Shown here in pieces: positions 1-8,903 of a DNA stretch of 26,210 nucleotides. The notes beneath the pieces were generated by a model. It searched no databases and was not told where the DNA came from. It saw only the letters and a program-made list of their open reading frames with translations. The position numbers and the translations under genes are program-made. This DNA comes from Poteriospumella lacustris (Eukaryota > Sar > Chrysophyceae > Chromulinales > Dinobryaceae), in contig SMOI01000412.1 in the NCBI GenBank assembly GCA_008000375.1, positions 1 to 26,210 on the forward strand. The letters run 5' to 3'. Numbering within the stretch: the first letter of the stretch is position 1; the number at the start of each line of letters is the position of its first letter.

Positions 1-1472
1 CGGCGCCGCGGCGCCGCTGACGGTCGCCAGCGACGGCGCGGCGAAGGCCGCCGAGCGCAGCAGCTGCGCCGTGGACGAAGGCAGCGCGGCGAAGGCGGCC
101 GCGCCGAGGTGGAAGACGCGGCCGAGGACGAAGGCGGCCGCGTCCAGCTGCCCGTTGAGCATCGCGCGCTTCAGCGTCACGACGCCGATGCGCGTCGGCG
201 GCGCCGGCGACGACGAAGACGACGCCACCGCCGCCGCGGCGGCCGCCTTCAGCTGCGCGACGCCGAGCAGGTGCAGTGCGTGCACGTTGCCCAGGTCGGC
301 CGCCTGCTGCAGCAGCGCGTTGCTGCGGCTGCGGGCGGCGGCGTCGGGCGCGGCGGCGAGCAGCAGCGCCAGCTGAAAGGTCGCCAGGTGGTACGTCGGC
401 TGCGCCGCGACGAGCGCCTCGAGGCGGCGCTGCGCCTCGGCGACGTCGCGGCGCGCCACCTGCGGCGTGTCGCCGAGGCTGAAGTACGACGCGACGGTGT
501 TCTGCGCGTACGGCAGCGGGACGGGCGCGTCGTGGGCGGCGTAGCAGAAGAGCGGCCAGGCCGCCGCCTTGTCGCGCGCCGTGCCGAGGCCCAAGAAGTG
601 GCACAGACCCAGCAGCGTCGCGAGGTACACGCGGTGCGGGTGGTGCGTCGCGATGGAGCAGCACTCGTCGTAGTAGCTGCGCAGGCGCGGGAAGAGCTCG
701 CGGCCCATCTGGCGCGCCAGCGGCGGGTCCTTGGGCCAGAAGCCGCCCTGCCACAGCAGCAGCATCTTGTACACGCGCGCCACGACCGTGTGGAAGAACG
801 CGTGGCGGCTGTCCTCGTCGGCCTCGACGGGCGCCACGAGACGCGGCGAGGACAGCGTCGAGGAGGACGCGGAGGAGGCGGCGCTGGTCACGGCGGAGGC
901 GGCGCCCGAGGCGGTGGCCGGGGCCAGCGGCGAGAACAGCCCACCGCTGGCGGCCTTGGCGGGCGGCGAGGCGGGCGCCAGGGCGGCGAGGAGGGCGGCG
1001 GCGGGGATGACGTCCTTGCCGACGAGGCCCGTCGGCAGCGGCGGCAGCTCGACGACGTCGATGTCGTCGGCCGCGCCGCCTCCGTCGCCGCCGTCGCGCG
1101 GCGTCGAGGGCGCGCTGAACTTGTCCGTCTGGAACGGCAGGTGCGTGGCGCTGCGGAAGGCGGCGCGGTCGGTGTAGTAGTTGTCCGCGCGCGCCTCGAT
1201 CCAAATGCCGGCGGATCGGCGGCCCACGCGGGCCTTTTCGTACTGCTCCCAGCCGAGCGCGAGGCTGTCCTCCTCGCTGAGGCGGCAGTCTGGCTCAATG
1301 CCAGTGCCCTGTCGTTATATTCAGCATCAATGTCAGTGTCAGCGCCTTGTGGATCGACCACAATATCAACAGCTGCGCGTACCGATGGGGAGTCCATCGC
1401 AGCGTCGTCTAGGGGTGAGAAGAAGGACGACAACGACCTGGTCAGCGGCGTTGTCGGTGGAGAGGTGGCCAT
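1..1472 (-). CDS. Sel1-like repeat protein, 3' part outside window, one intron
   Basis: The coding strand is minus. Exon 1 is 1472-1383 (30 codons) and exon 2 is 1308 down past base 1. The 74-nt intron 1382-1309 starts GTACGC, ends ACAG and is phase 0: exon 1 ends ...DSPS and exon 2 opens GTGIEPDCRLSEED without a break, while reading through gives only Arg/Pro-rich nonsense. The start ATG lies in GCCATGG. At least 466 residues are present. Residues ~75-180 are low-complexity Ala/Ser/Pro. From ~residue 265 there are Sel1/TPR-like helical repeats, e.g. LGLCHFLGLGTARDKAAAW and LLQQAADLGNVHALHLLGVA. Sel1 repeats usually form protein-binding solenoids in scaffold or degradation factors; the specific partner cannot be read here. 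It diverges from the haem-sensor kinase at 2231. I am confident of the gene and intron, moderately of the Sel1 assignment. Confidence 0.8.
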
Positions 1473-2230
1473 GGCGGAGGCGCATCAAATTAGAAACTGA
1501 TGCACGGCCCTGTCCTTCCGACCCAAGACGAAGGTGTTGAATCGTTGAATCGTCACGGTTGGCCGTTGGCTCGGTTCGGTCACCAGTCACCACGTCGCCG
1601 CCCGCGACATGTTTTTCGAAACGGCTGCAGCTCACTGGTCAGTCACAGTCACCCGCAGTTCTCTCACTCACAACTCCACCGCAGTTGTCCATCGAACAGG
1701 AAGGCGTACTGCACTGGGTGCTGTATGCATTTCGAGCTGTCTTGCACGAAGTTTAGCAGTGCAACATTTAGACACGTTTAACATTCAAAATTCGAGGTCA
1801 CCGAGAAACGAACGCAATTTTTGAAACGCCCAGACGGACAGACGGTGTGACGGGCCCACTGGTCGTCTCGTCGTGCACGGGCGTCCGTCGGTCTGTTCAG
1901 TTGAGCGCGCCAACCGCCGCCCGCGTCGCCGTCGCGTTGCGTCGACGCGGCCGCTGCGCCGCGGCTGCTGACGAATGCGACTTAAAAAATGATACATTTA
2001 TGGTCTGCAGGCTTCCACATTTTGATCGTTATTGCGTGAAAGAGTCTGGTATCGTGTCCCTCTATCGAAACCGACACGTCTTGGCGCCCCAACGAGTATT
2101 CGCCGCTGTCGACTCGACCGACACTCAGATCGCGCCCCACCCAACCGAACCCGCCTTTGCCTCTTTTCTCGCGCGGATTTTAATTTTTTGAACTTTTCAG
2201 TGAATTTCTCCCATCACAGCCGCTGCAACC
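1473..2230. promoter_or_regulatory. Shared intergenic (bidirectional promoter) region
   Basis: These 758 bases separate two divergent starts, so they must hold the promoters and 5' leaders of both the Sel1 protein and the H-NOX kinase. No open frame here looks protein-like. A pyrimidine-rich stretch ending CTTTTCAG (about 2187-2201) lies about 30 bases before the kinase ATG and could be the acceptor of a 5'UTR intron; no donor can be assigned. No TATA box is convincing. Confidence 0.5.
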
Positions 2231-5200
2231 ATGTACGGCTGGATCAACAACTGCCTGGAGGACATGGTCATCTCCAACTACGGCCTGGACCAGTGGGAAC
2301 TCATCAAAGAAGTCGCCGGCTGCTTCGTACCCACCGGAGATTTCATCCTCTCGGTGCACTACGACGACGAGCTGACGTACAGTCTCATCGCGGCCGCGGC
2401 GAAGGTCCTCGGCCACACGACCGCCGAGACGTGGGAGATCTACGGCCGCCACTTCATTCACTTCCTCGAGGCGAACCATTACTCGGGCACCTTGCGTGGC
2501 CAGGGCAAGACACTTCGCGACTGGATCCAGAACATCAACGAGCCGCATCGCCTGCTGCGTGCGCGCTACCCGCAGTGCACGCTGCCCGAGTTTTGGTCGG
2601 AGAACGACGCGTCGGACGTGACGGGCGAGTCGATTCTGCTGCACTATTACACGCCGCGCACGGGCGGCCTGGCGTCCTGCGTCATTGGCATGTGCAAGGA
2701 GGCCTCGCGGGTGTACTTCGACAAGGAGCTGGAGATGGAGTTCGTGCGCGAGGAGGAGTTCGACTGGACGACGGAGCAGACGGCGGCGGGCAGCAACTTC
2801 CGCCACCACAGCGTCTGGCGCCTGCGCAACGTGGGCAAGGAGCTCTCCTACGAGTCGCTCTCCTCCAACGACAGCCTCGTGGCGTCGCCGTGTCCGCCGC
2901 CGCGCCGCGCGAAGGGCGCCGCGCCGCCCACCGCGCCGTCCGCCGTGTGCGCCGACATCGACGAGTCGCTGAGCGTCGCCGACCTCGCCGCCGCCGCCGG
3001 CTGCCCGTTTCATCGCAAATCACCGGCCACAGCGAAGCCCAGCGCCACCGTTGACAGGCTGCTGCAGCTGCAGCCGCCCGCCGCGTCGCAGTCGCCGCAG
3101 CCGCTCGAGCCGCAGGGCGAGACGCTGTCGCTCGCCCCCGACGCGTCGCCTCCGCAGGGGCCGCGGGCGGAGCTGCTCCTCCGCGTGCCGCCCGTCGCAG
3201 GCTACAGCCTGGGGCCGCGCGCGTTCAAGCGGCTGTTCCCGTTCCACATCATCGTCAACCGCCGCATGGAGATCGTCCAGCTCGGCAACAAGCTCAACGA
3301 CTTCGTCGAGCGCGCGCAGCTGCCGCCGCTGCTCGGCACGCACATCGCCGACGCCTTCTCGCTCTGCGTCACCGACCGCTTCCCGTGGACCTGGGCGGGG
3401 CTCAAGAAGCTCGCGAACCAGGCGACGATCACGCTGCACTCGGTGCAGCCCGCGGCGCGCGCGCTGAAGCTCGTCGGCGAGGTGACGCTGCTGGACGACG
3501 ACCGCCGCCACCGCCGCCGCCGCGCCGCCTGGTTCGACCAGGAGGACGACGAGGAGAAGGACGAGGCCGCGGACGGCGGTGGCGTCGGCGTCGGCGGCGG
3601 CGGCGAGGAGGAGCAGGAGGTGGTGGCGGCGCTGCTGGTGAACCCGGTGGTGAGCGACATGCTGGCGCTGCTGGCGATGGGCTTCGACCTGTCCGACCTG
3701 CCGCGCCACTCCTTCCAGCGCGACGTGCTGCAGATGGAGGAGCACCTGAAGACGGAGCTGAACAACACGGTGCGCATGACGCAGCTGTCGAAGCACCTGG
3801 AGCACGAGTCGAAGAAGAGCATCGACGCGCTCAAGATGAAACGCATCTTCGTGCGCTACGTGTCGCACGAGATCCGCACGCCGCTCAACGTGTCGCTGCT
3901 GGGCCTCAAGTACATCGAGGACGAGCTGCTGGCGCACCAGGAGGACGCGAGGGCGGCGGCGCCGGTCGTCGGAGGCGACGCGATGGACGACGCTGTCACC
4001 GTCGACGATGACGACGACGGCGGCGACGACGACGACGACGTCGACGCGGTCGCGGTGAGCTCGATGGTGGCCTCGACGCGCGACCTGCTCCGTACTGCGG
4101 TGACGGCGGCGATGGCGCTGGTGTCCCCGTCGACGGCGCATGATGTCGGCGGCGATTCGGCGGCGCCGTCGACCGCGACGCATTCGTCGTCGTCATCGTG
4201 TTCCACACAGACGTCGCCCGCGCTGCCGTCACCAGCGACGCTGCTGCACGGCAGCCACTTTGGCTCGTCGCAGTCGACGCTGACGATGACGACGACCACG
4301 AAGACGACGTCCACGTCGCGCACCACCTCGCGCACCGCCTCGCGCGCCCAGCTCGTCCCCACCCAGACGACCCAGACGACCCAGACCGCCCCCTGGGACC
4401 CAGCCGCCCAGCGCCACCCAGAGGCTGGGTCCACAACCGCCACGACGACGACGAGCACGACGACGGTGACGACGAAGACGACGAAGCGGCCGCTGGACGT
4501 GGCGGCGCTGCAGGACGTGCTGGCGGACGTGAAGGCGTCGTGCATCATGGCGGTGGAGATCCTGAACGACCTGCTGCTGTACGAGAAGATCGACGACGGC
4601 ATCTTCTCGCTGGCGCAGGCGCCGCTGTCGCTGCGCGGCTTCGTCTGCGAGGCCGCCAAGCTCTTCCGCATGCAGGCGAAGGGCAGTGGCGTGCGCTTCG
4701 TCATCTTGGGCAACGTATTCACTCCGCCGCGACGCGCACCCGGCGGCGCCGAGTGTCGCAAGCGCCGCCGGCGCCACAGCACCGGCAGCACCGCGCGCGC
4801 TCGTCTGCTGCGCACCGCCGACGCCGACGACGAGGACGCAGCCGCCGAGCGTGACGCGTACCACGACGTGTACCACGACGACGACGCGGCGCAACACGAC
4901 GCACACGCCGCGGCGGAGGCCGACGAGGCGTTCTTCGCCGACGCGCGGTACGGCGACCGCGTCGTCGTGTCGGCGGACAAGGCGAAGCTGCACCAGGTGC
5001 TGCGCAACCTCTTCACCAACGCCATCAAGTTCACGCCGCAGCACGGCCTCATCGCGCTCTCCTGCGACGTGGTCACCTTCCCGCGCGCCACGGCGACGGA
5101 GGCGCTGCGCGGCGTCGAAGAGGACAAGCGACCCGACGCCGCCGACGAGGCCACCGGCGGCGACGCCGACGATGCAGCGACGTCGGCGGAGGAGAAAGAG

Positions 5201-6718
5201 CTGCGGCGGCTGCGCGCGGCGCTGGCGACGGTGGCGGAGGACGCGATCACCTTCGACGGCGTCCTCCTGCGGCCCACGCCGCCGCCACCGCCGCCGCCGG
5301 CGCCAAGCGCGCTGCTGTCGCCGTCGCGGTCGTTTCGCGGCGACGCCTGCGCGTCACCGATCACTGGCGGCCAGCGCAGCCGCGCGAACAGCGTCACGAG
5401 CGTCGGCAGCAGCGCCTCGCTCGACGCTGCTTCAGCGGCGCTGCACCGGCCGCCGTCGCTGGTGCTGCCCGCGACGTCGGCGGCCGCAGCTGCGGCGGCG
5501 GCGGGTCCGTCGCGCTTCCTGCGCATCGCGGTGACGGACTCGGGCTGCGGCATCTCGCGCGAGGACCAGCGGCAGCTGTTCCACGAGTTCATCCAGGTCA
5601 AGGCCGACAAGCTGCAGAACGGCCAGGGCTCCGGCCTCGGCCTCTGGATCGCCGCCAATCTGATGAAGATGCACGGCGGCCGCATCGGCGTCTTCTCGCC
5701 CGGCGAGGGCCGCGGCACCACCTTCGTCATGGACCTGCCCTGCGACGTCGAGCCGCTGCCCGACGCGACGCTGCCGCCGCCCGCGGCGCCGCTCGACCCG
5801 CAGCTGCTGCGGTCGCCGGGCCACGTGGCCATCGCGCGCCTCGACCGCCTCAGCCGCAGCAGCAGCCTCGCGCCGAACCACCCCGCGCCGCACGGCCACC
5901 GCCGCGACAACTCGATCGTCCTCGAGACGCTGCTCGCCGCCCCCTCTCCACCGCCCGTCTCCACCGCCGCTGCCGCCACCGCCAACGCCGCTGCCGCTGG
6001 GGCGTCTCTGCTGCGGCCGCGGTCGTCGCCAGCCACCGGCCCCGCCGCGGCGGACCGCAGCGCCATCGGCCACCGCCTGCGCTACAACTCCGCCTCGCCG
6101 CACCACTCGTCGCTCGCGCAGACGCCGCGGTCGCCCTCCGCGGCCGCAGCGGAGCCGCTGCCGCTGCCGTCGCCGTTCCCGTCGGGGGTGACGACGCCCG
6201 CCGCCGACGCCGCCAGCTGCGACGTCTCCGCCGCCTCGTCGACGAAGATCGTCGCTCGCGGCGGCTGCGGCTGCGCGGCGATCGAGACGCCGGCGCTGCC
6301 GCCACTGGCCCCGCCGACGTCGACGCGCGACGCGCGCGTGTTGGTGGTGGACGACGCGCCGTCGAACCGGAAGATGGTGAAGCGCGTGCTGGGCCTGCAC
6401 TACGGCACCGTCGACGACGCCGAGAACGGCGCGCAGGCCGTCGCCAGCATCGACCGCGCGCGGCGGGCGGGGCGGCCGTACCACATGGTGCTGATGGACT
6501 TCATGATGCCCGTGATGAACGGCCTCGAGGCCACGACGCTCATCAAGCAGCAGCAGCCGGACGTGCTCGTGCTCGGCGTCACCGGCAACGGCCTCGAGAC
6601 CGACATGCAGGCCTTCCGCGCCGCCGGCGCCGACGACGTCCTGCTCAAGCCGCTGAACCTGGCGCACTGCAACGAGGCCTTCGCGCGCTTCTACCGCCTC
6701 GCGCTGCCCGAGCGGTGA
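2231..6718 (+). CDS. H-NOX/HNOBA haem-sensor hybrid histidine kinase
   Basis: This is a 1495-residue single-exon protein with ATG in CAACCATGT. Residues 1-~180 are an H-NOX (HNOB) domain beginning MYGWINNCLEDMVI. His106 in NINEPHRLL aligns with the proximal haem histidine, and YYTPR (139-143) matches the haem-propionate YxSxR motif with Thr for Ser. Residues ~315-510 form an HNOBA domain (FPFHIIVNRRMEIVQLGN, later GFDLSDLPRHSFQRDVLQM), split by an acidic/Gly insert at ~430-465. A signalling helix (~510-540) leads into HisKA with phospho-acceptor His546 (VSHEIRTPLN). The HATPase domain has N-box N926/N930, G1 DSGCGI (D1103) and G2 GSGLGL (1133). A receiver domain (~1370-1490) has D1374/D1375, phospho-acceptor D1423, T1451 and K1473. 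No membrane segment is seen, so it is probably cytosolic. The first ~510 residues follow the order of soluble guanylate cyclase, with a kinase in place of the cyclase. NO or O2 sensing feeding a His-Asp relay is inference; the domains are clear. Confidence 0.93.
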   Translation: MYGWINNCLEDMVISNYGLDQWELIKEVAGCFVPTGDFILSVHYDDELTYSLIAAAAKVLGHTTAETWEIYGRHFIHFLEANHYSGTLRGQGKTLRDWIQNINEPHRLLRARYPQCTLPEFWSENDASDVTGESILLHYYTPRTGGLASCVIGMCKEASRVYFDKELEMEFVREEEFDWTTEQTAAGSNFRHHSVWRLRNVGKELSYESLSSNDSLVASPCPPPRRAKGAAPPTAPSAVCADIDESLSVADLAAAAGCPFHRKSPATAKPSATVDRLLQLQPPAASQSPQPLEPQGETLSLAPDASPPQGPRAELLLRVPPVAGYSLGPRAFKRLFPFHIIVNRRMEIVQLGNKLNDFVERAQLPPLLGTHIADAFSLCVTDRFPWTWAGLKKLANQATITLHSVQPAARALKLVGEVTLLDDDRRHRRRRAAWFDQEDDEEKDEAADGGGVGVGGGGEEEQEVVAALLVNPVVSDMLALLAMGFDLSDLPRHSFQRDVLQMEEHLKTELNNTVRMTQLSKHLEHESKKSIDALKMKRIFVRYVSHEIRTPLNVSLLGLKYIEDELLAHQEDARAAAPVVGGDAMDDAVTVDDDDDGGDDDDDVDAVAVSSMVASTRDLLRTAVTAAMALVSPSTAHDVGGDSAAPSTATHSSSSSCSTQTSPALPSPATLLHGSHFGSSQSTLTMTTTTKTTSTSRTTSRTASRAQLVPTQTTQTTQTAPWDPAAQRHPEAGSTTATTTTSTTTVTTKTTKRPLDVAALQDVLADVKASCIMAVEILNDLLLYEKIDDGIFSLAQAPLSLRGFVCEAAKLFRMQAKGSGVRFVILGNVFTPPRRAPGGAECRKRRRRHSTGSTARARLLRTADADDEDAAAERDAYHDVYHDDDAAQHDAHAAAEADEAFFADARYGDRVVVSADKAKLHQVLRNLFTNAIKFTPQHGLIALSCDVVTFPRATATEALRGVEEDKRPDAADEATGGDADDAATSAEEKELRRLRAALATVAEDAITFDGVLLRPTPPPPPPPAPSALLSPSRSFRGDACASPITGGQRSRANSVTSVGSSASLDAASAALHRPPSLVLPATSAAAAAAAAGPSRFLRIAVTDSGCGISREDQRQLFHEFIQVKADKLQNGQGSGLGLWIAANLMKMHGGRIGVFSPGEGRGTTFVMDLPCDVEPLPDATLPPPAAPLDPQLLRSPGHVAIARLDRLSRSSSLAPNHPAPHGHRRDNSIVLETLLAAPSPPPVSTAAAATANAAAAGASLLRPRSSPATGPAAADRSAIGHRLRYNSASPHHSSLAQTPRSPSAAAAEPLPLPSPFPSGVTTPAADAASCDVSAASSTKIVARGGCGCAAIETPALPPLAPPTSTRDARVLVVDDAPSNRKMVKRVLGLHYGTVDDAENGAQAVASIDRARRAGRPYHMVLMDFMMPVMNGLEATTLIKQQQPDVLVLGVTGNGLETDMQAFRAAGADDVLLKPLNLAHCNEAFARFYRLALPER

Positions 6719-7037
6719 GCGATGGTGCCCGCCGACGCGCCTCTCACTAACCCCCACCCGGCCGCCGCCCTGTGCGCCTCTGTCGCCCTCCTTGATCTCA
6801 GTCCCTCGTTCCTCCTCGTCCCTCGTCCCTCGTCCCTCACGCAGTGTCGTCCCTCGTCGCCTGCAGGGCTCGTCCCTCGTCGTCTGCGACGCGGTGTGTC
6901 GCGTGTCCTCTGCCGGCTCTGTGTCCTGCATTGTGTCCTCTCCCTGTACATATCATCGTTGACCCTGTGCCCCACGTGTCCTGAATCCATGTCTCGAATG
7001 ACCTACAGTTGTCCCTGCTCCTCCTCCTGCTGCTGCG

Positions 7038-7085
<48 letters not shown>

Positions 7086-8400
7086 GCGACTCGTGTCTCC
7101 GCCTGCGCCGTTCGCCTGTCTCCTCCATCTGTTTCTCTCTCCGGTCTCTCTCCGGTCTCTCTTCGCTTCATCTGTTACGCTACGTTTCCGACGGAGGCGC
7201 GTGCCCCGCCGCCGCGCGGGTGCCCGTCGCCATCGCCATCGCTGTCGCCCCCCATCGCTGCTGTCGCTGTTCTCGTTCTCGTTCGTCCCTGGAGGTCGTC
7301 GGTTAATTTTCGTTGCTTTGCAGAGCTCTGTGTTGCTCGTCGCTGTCGGTGCGGCGCTAAAGTCGCGCCCGCCGCGCCTGTTGTGCATTGATTTCACCCC
7401 CACCCACCCCACCGCCTGTGCCGTTCGCCCCTCTCTCGATCTCCGCTCTCGCTCGCTCGTTCGTTCGTTTGTTTCTTTTTTTTTGTTTCGCCGACGCTGT
7501 CGCGAGCGCCTCTCGGGGCCACTCGCGCGCGCTCTCTTTGCGCTTTTGTTCTTCTGTTGCTCGTCTGTTGGCCGCCATTCGTCGATTCGTTTTGTTTCTC
7601 ACGTCGCATGTGTTCGCTTGTATTTGGTTCCGCCGTGCGACTGTGGCGTGTGCTGCTGTGCCTCGTGCGTGACGTGTCGTACTGTGGCGTACTGTGTCCA
7701 GAGGCCGCCTCTGTCGAGCGCACTGGTCCGGCCCGCCCTCCCGTCTCCTTTCTCTCTCTTTCTCTCTCTCTATCTCTCTCGTTTTTGCCTATTCTTTCAT
7801 CGTCGTTTTTCCTGCACTGCCATCCGTCCGCTGGTGGCTGTTTTGCCGGGCGGTCGCCACCTCCGCTGTCGTGTGTTGTCGTTATTGCCGCCTCCGCCCG
7901 CGCGGGGCAGGGCGAACGCGCCCCCCCCCCGTGTCACGTCTCTGCAGTGTCTGCGTTGTCTGCCAGGTGACGTGTCGCCGTCGTTGTCGACGCTGCTGCT
8001 GTCCTGTCTCCTGCGCTGTCCGTGTCTCGTCATCGGCCACCGCGCGGCCGCCGCCGCCGCCTTCGTCGCGTGTCGCGCGGTGGCGCCTCTCGCACCATCT
8101 CGTTCCAGTGGCATCTGCTCCGTTCGTTGTGTCTCCCGTGCGCTTTCACCCCCCCCCTCGCTATGTCTCCGCTCTGTGCCGCCTGTCGCTTCGCTTCCTC
8201 CGTGTCTCTTCTCAGTGGCTCCTCTCGCGCGCGTGTCTCTTCGCAGTGGCGTCGTCCCGGCGGTGTCTGCGGCGAGGCAGCCCCGTCGTTTGCAGTGTAC
8301 AATCTACCCCTTCACCCCCGTGTTTAGACCTGTACGCACCCTCGTCCTCTTCCTCCTCCTCGCCTCGCACACGTCGTCGTAATTAAACTTAAACCAAGGA
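6719..8400. other. Long pyrimidine-skewed non-coding stretch
   Basis: About 1.7 kb downstream of the kinase stop is rich in C and T (with GT) on the plus strand: repeated CCCTCGT units near 6805-6840, CTCT runs near 7750-7780, a C10 run at 7921-7930 and C-runs near 8150. Plus-strand frames stay open only because the sequence is skewed, giving Leu/Ser/Arg/Cys polymers; minus-strand frames give Arg/Ser polymers. No domain or credible splice-joined gene was found. The skew ends sharply near 8380 at AATTAAACTTAAACC. It may be a long 3'UTR or a non-coding transcript. Confidence 0.5.
7039..7080 (+). repeat. (CTG)14 microsatellite
   Basis: Fourteen uninterrupted CTG units, preceded by an imperfect CTC/CTG/CGC stretch from 7021. 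They lie in the non-coding pyrimidine-rich region about 320 bases after the kinase stop codon. Confidence 0.95.
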
Positions 8401-8621
8401 CACGTCAGCGCACCACCACACGGCGCACTCAACAGCGATGCCGCACCCCACTGCGCCAGAGCCAACGCTGGCGGGTGGAGGGTGCTTCTTTACACGACTC
8501 TTTCACAGATAAACAACGAGGACTACGACGAAATAATGGGGTGTGGGGGGATGGGGAACGAACACAGAGAGGCGACCAGCGGACGTCGGGGGCGGCCGCT
8601 CGGTGGCTCAGGCGGCGCCGT

Positions 8622-8903
8622 TTAGACGCCCGCGGGCAGCAGGATTTTGCCGGGCTCCTCGAGGTACCGCCGATCGGCCAGGAGCTCGTTCATTTCAATC
8701 ATTTCCTGGTCGCTCATGCGTTGTCGGACTTCGGCGTCGGACACTTGGCAGTTGCGGTACAAATTGTGGAGCACGTAGCCCGCGAAGCCCATGATCGTCA
8801 CGAAGAGAAAGAAAAACCTGCAAAGACCGCACCGCGTTCAGACAATGATGACTCAGAGAGCGACAAGACGGCGACATGGAACTTACGCAATGTCACCGGA
8901 CAT
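8622..8903 (-). CDS. Small single-pass membrane protein (70 aa), two exons
   Basis: Exon 1 is 8903-8887 (ATG plus 14 nt), the intron is 8886-8818 (69 nt, GTAAGT...TTTGCAG), and exon 2 is 8817-8622, ending TAA. The junction falls inside an Ala codon (GC|G) and keeps the frame. The product is 70 residues: MSGDIA, then a hydrophobic segment at ~6-24 (FFFLFVTIMGFAGYVL), then a charged tail with VSDAEVRQRMSDQEMIEM and the end PGKILLPAGV. The start has A at -3. The consensus splice sites, exact frame and membrane-plus-helix layout argue for a real gene although each exon alone looks unremarkable. I do not recognise the family; it resembles small subunits or assembly factors of organelle or ER membranes only in general shape. 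Confidence 0.78.

Noticed and set aside
109-1500. Long plus-strand open frame (463 codons, Arg/Gly/Ala-rich)
   Set aside because: It is the antisense of the Sel1-repeat gene; GC-rich coding DNA keeps the opposite strand open, and the product has no domain pattern.
3856-6066. Minus-strand open frame of 736 codons
   Set aside because: Antisense shadow of the histidine kinase; Ser/Ala/Arg polymer without domains, while the plus strand has all kinase motifs.
2231-6718. Bacterial contig carrying a typical two-component sensor
   Set aside because: HNOBA is a guanylate-cyclase-type domain, and neighbouring genes have spliceosomal introns, mitochondrial targeting and large intergenic gaps, so the window is eukaryotic.
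5432-6931. Minus-strand open frame of 499 codons
   Set aside because: Arg/Gly/Val-rich antisense shadow across the kinase and receiver domains.
7009-8382. Plus-strand open frame of 457 codons beginning with poly-Leu
   Set aside because: It is a product of the pyrimidine skew and CTG repeat (Leu/Ser/Arg/Cys polymer), without domains or balanced composition.
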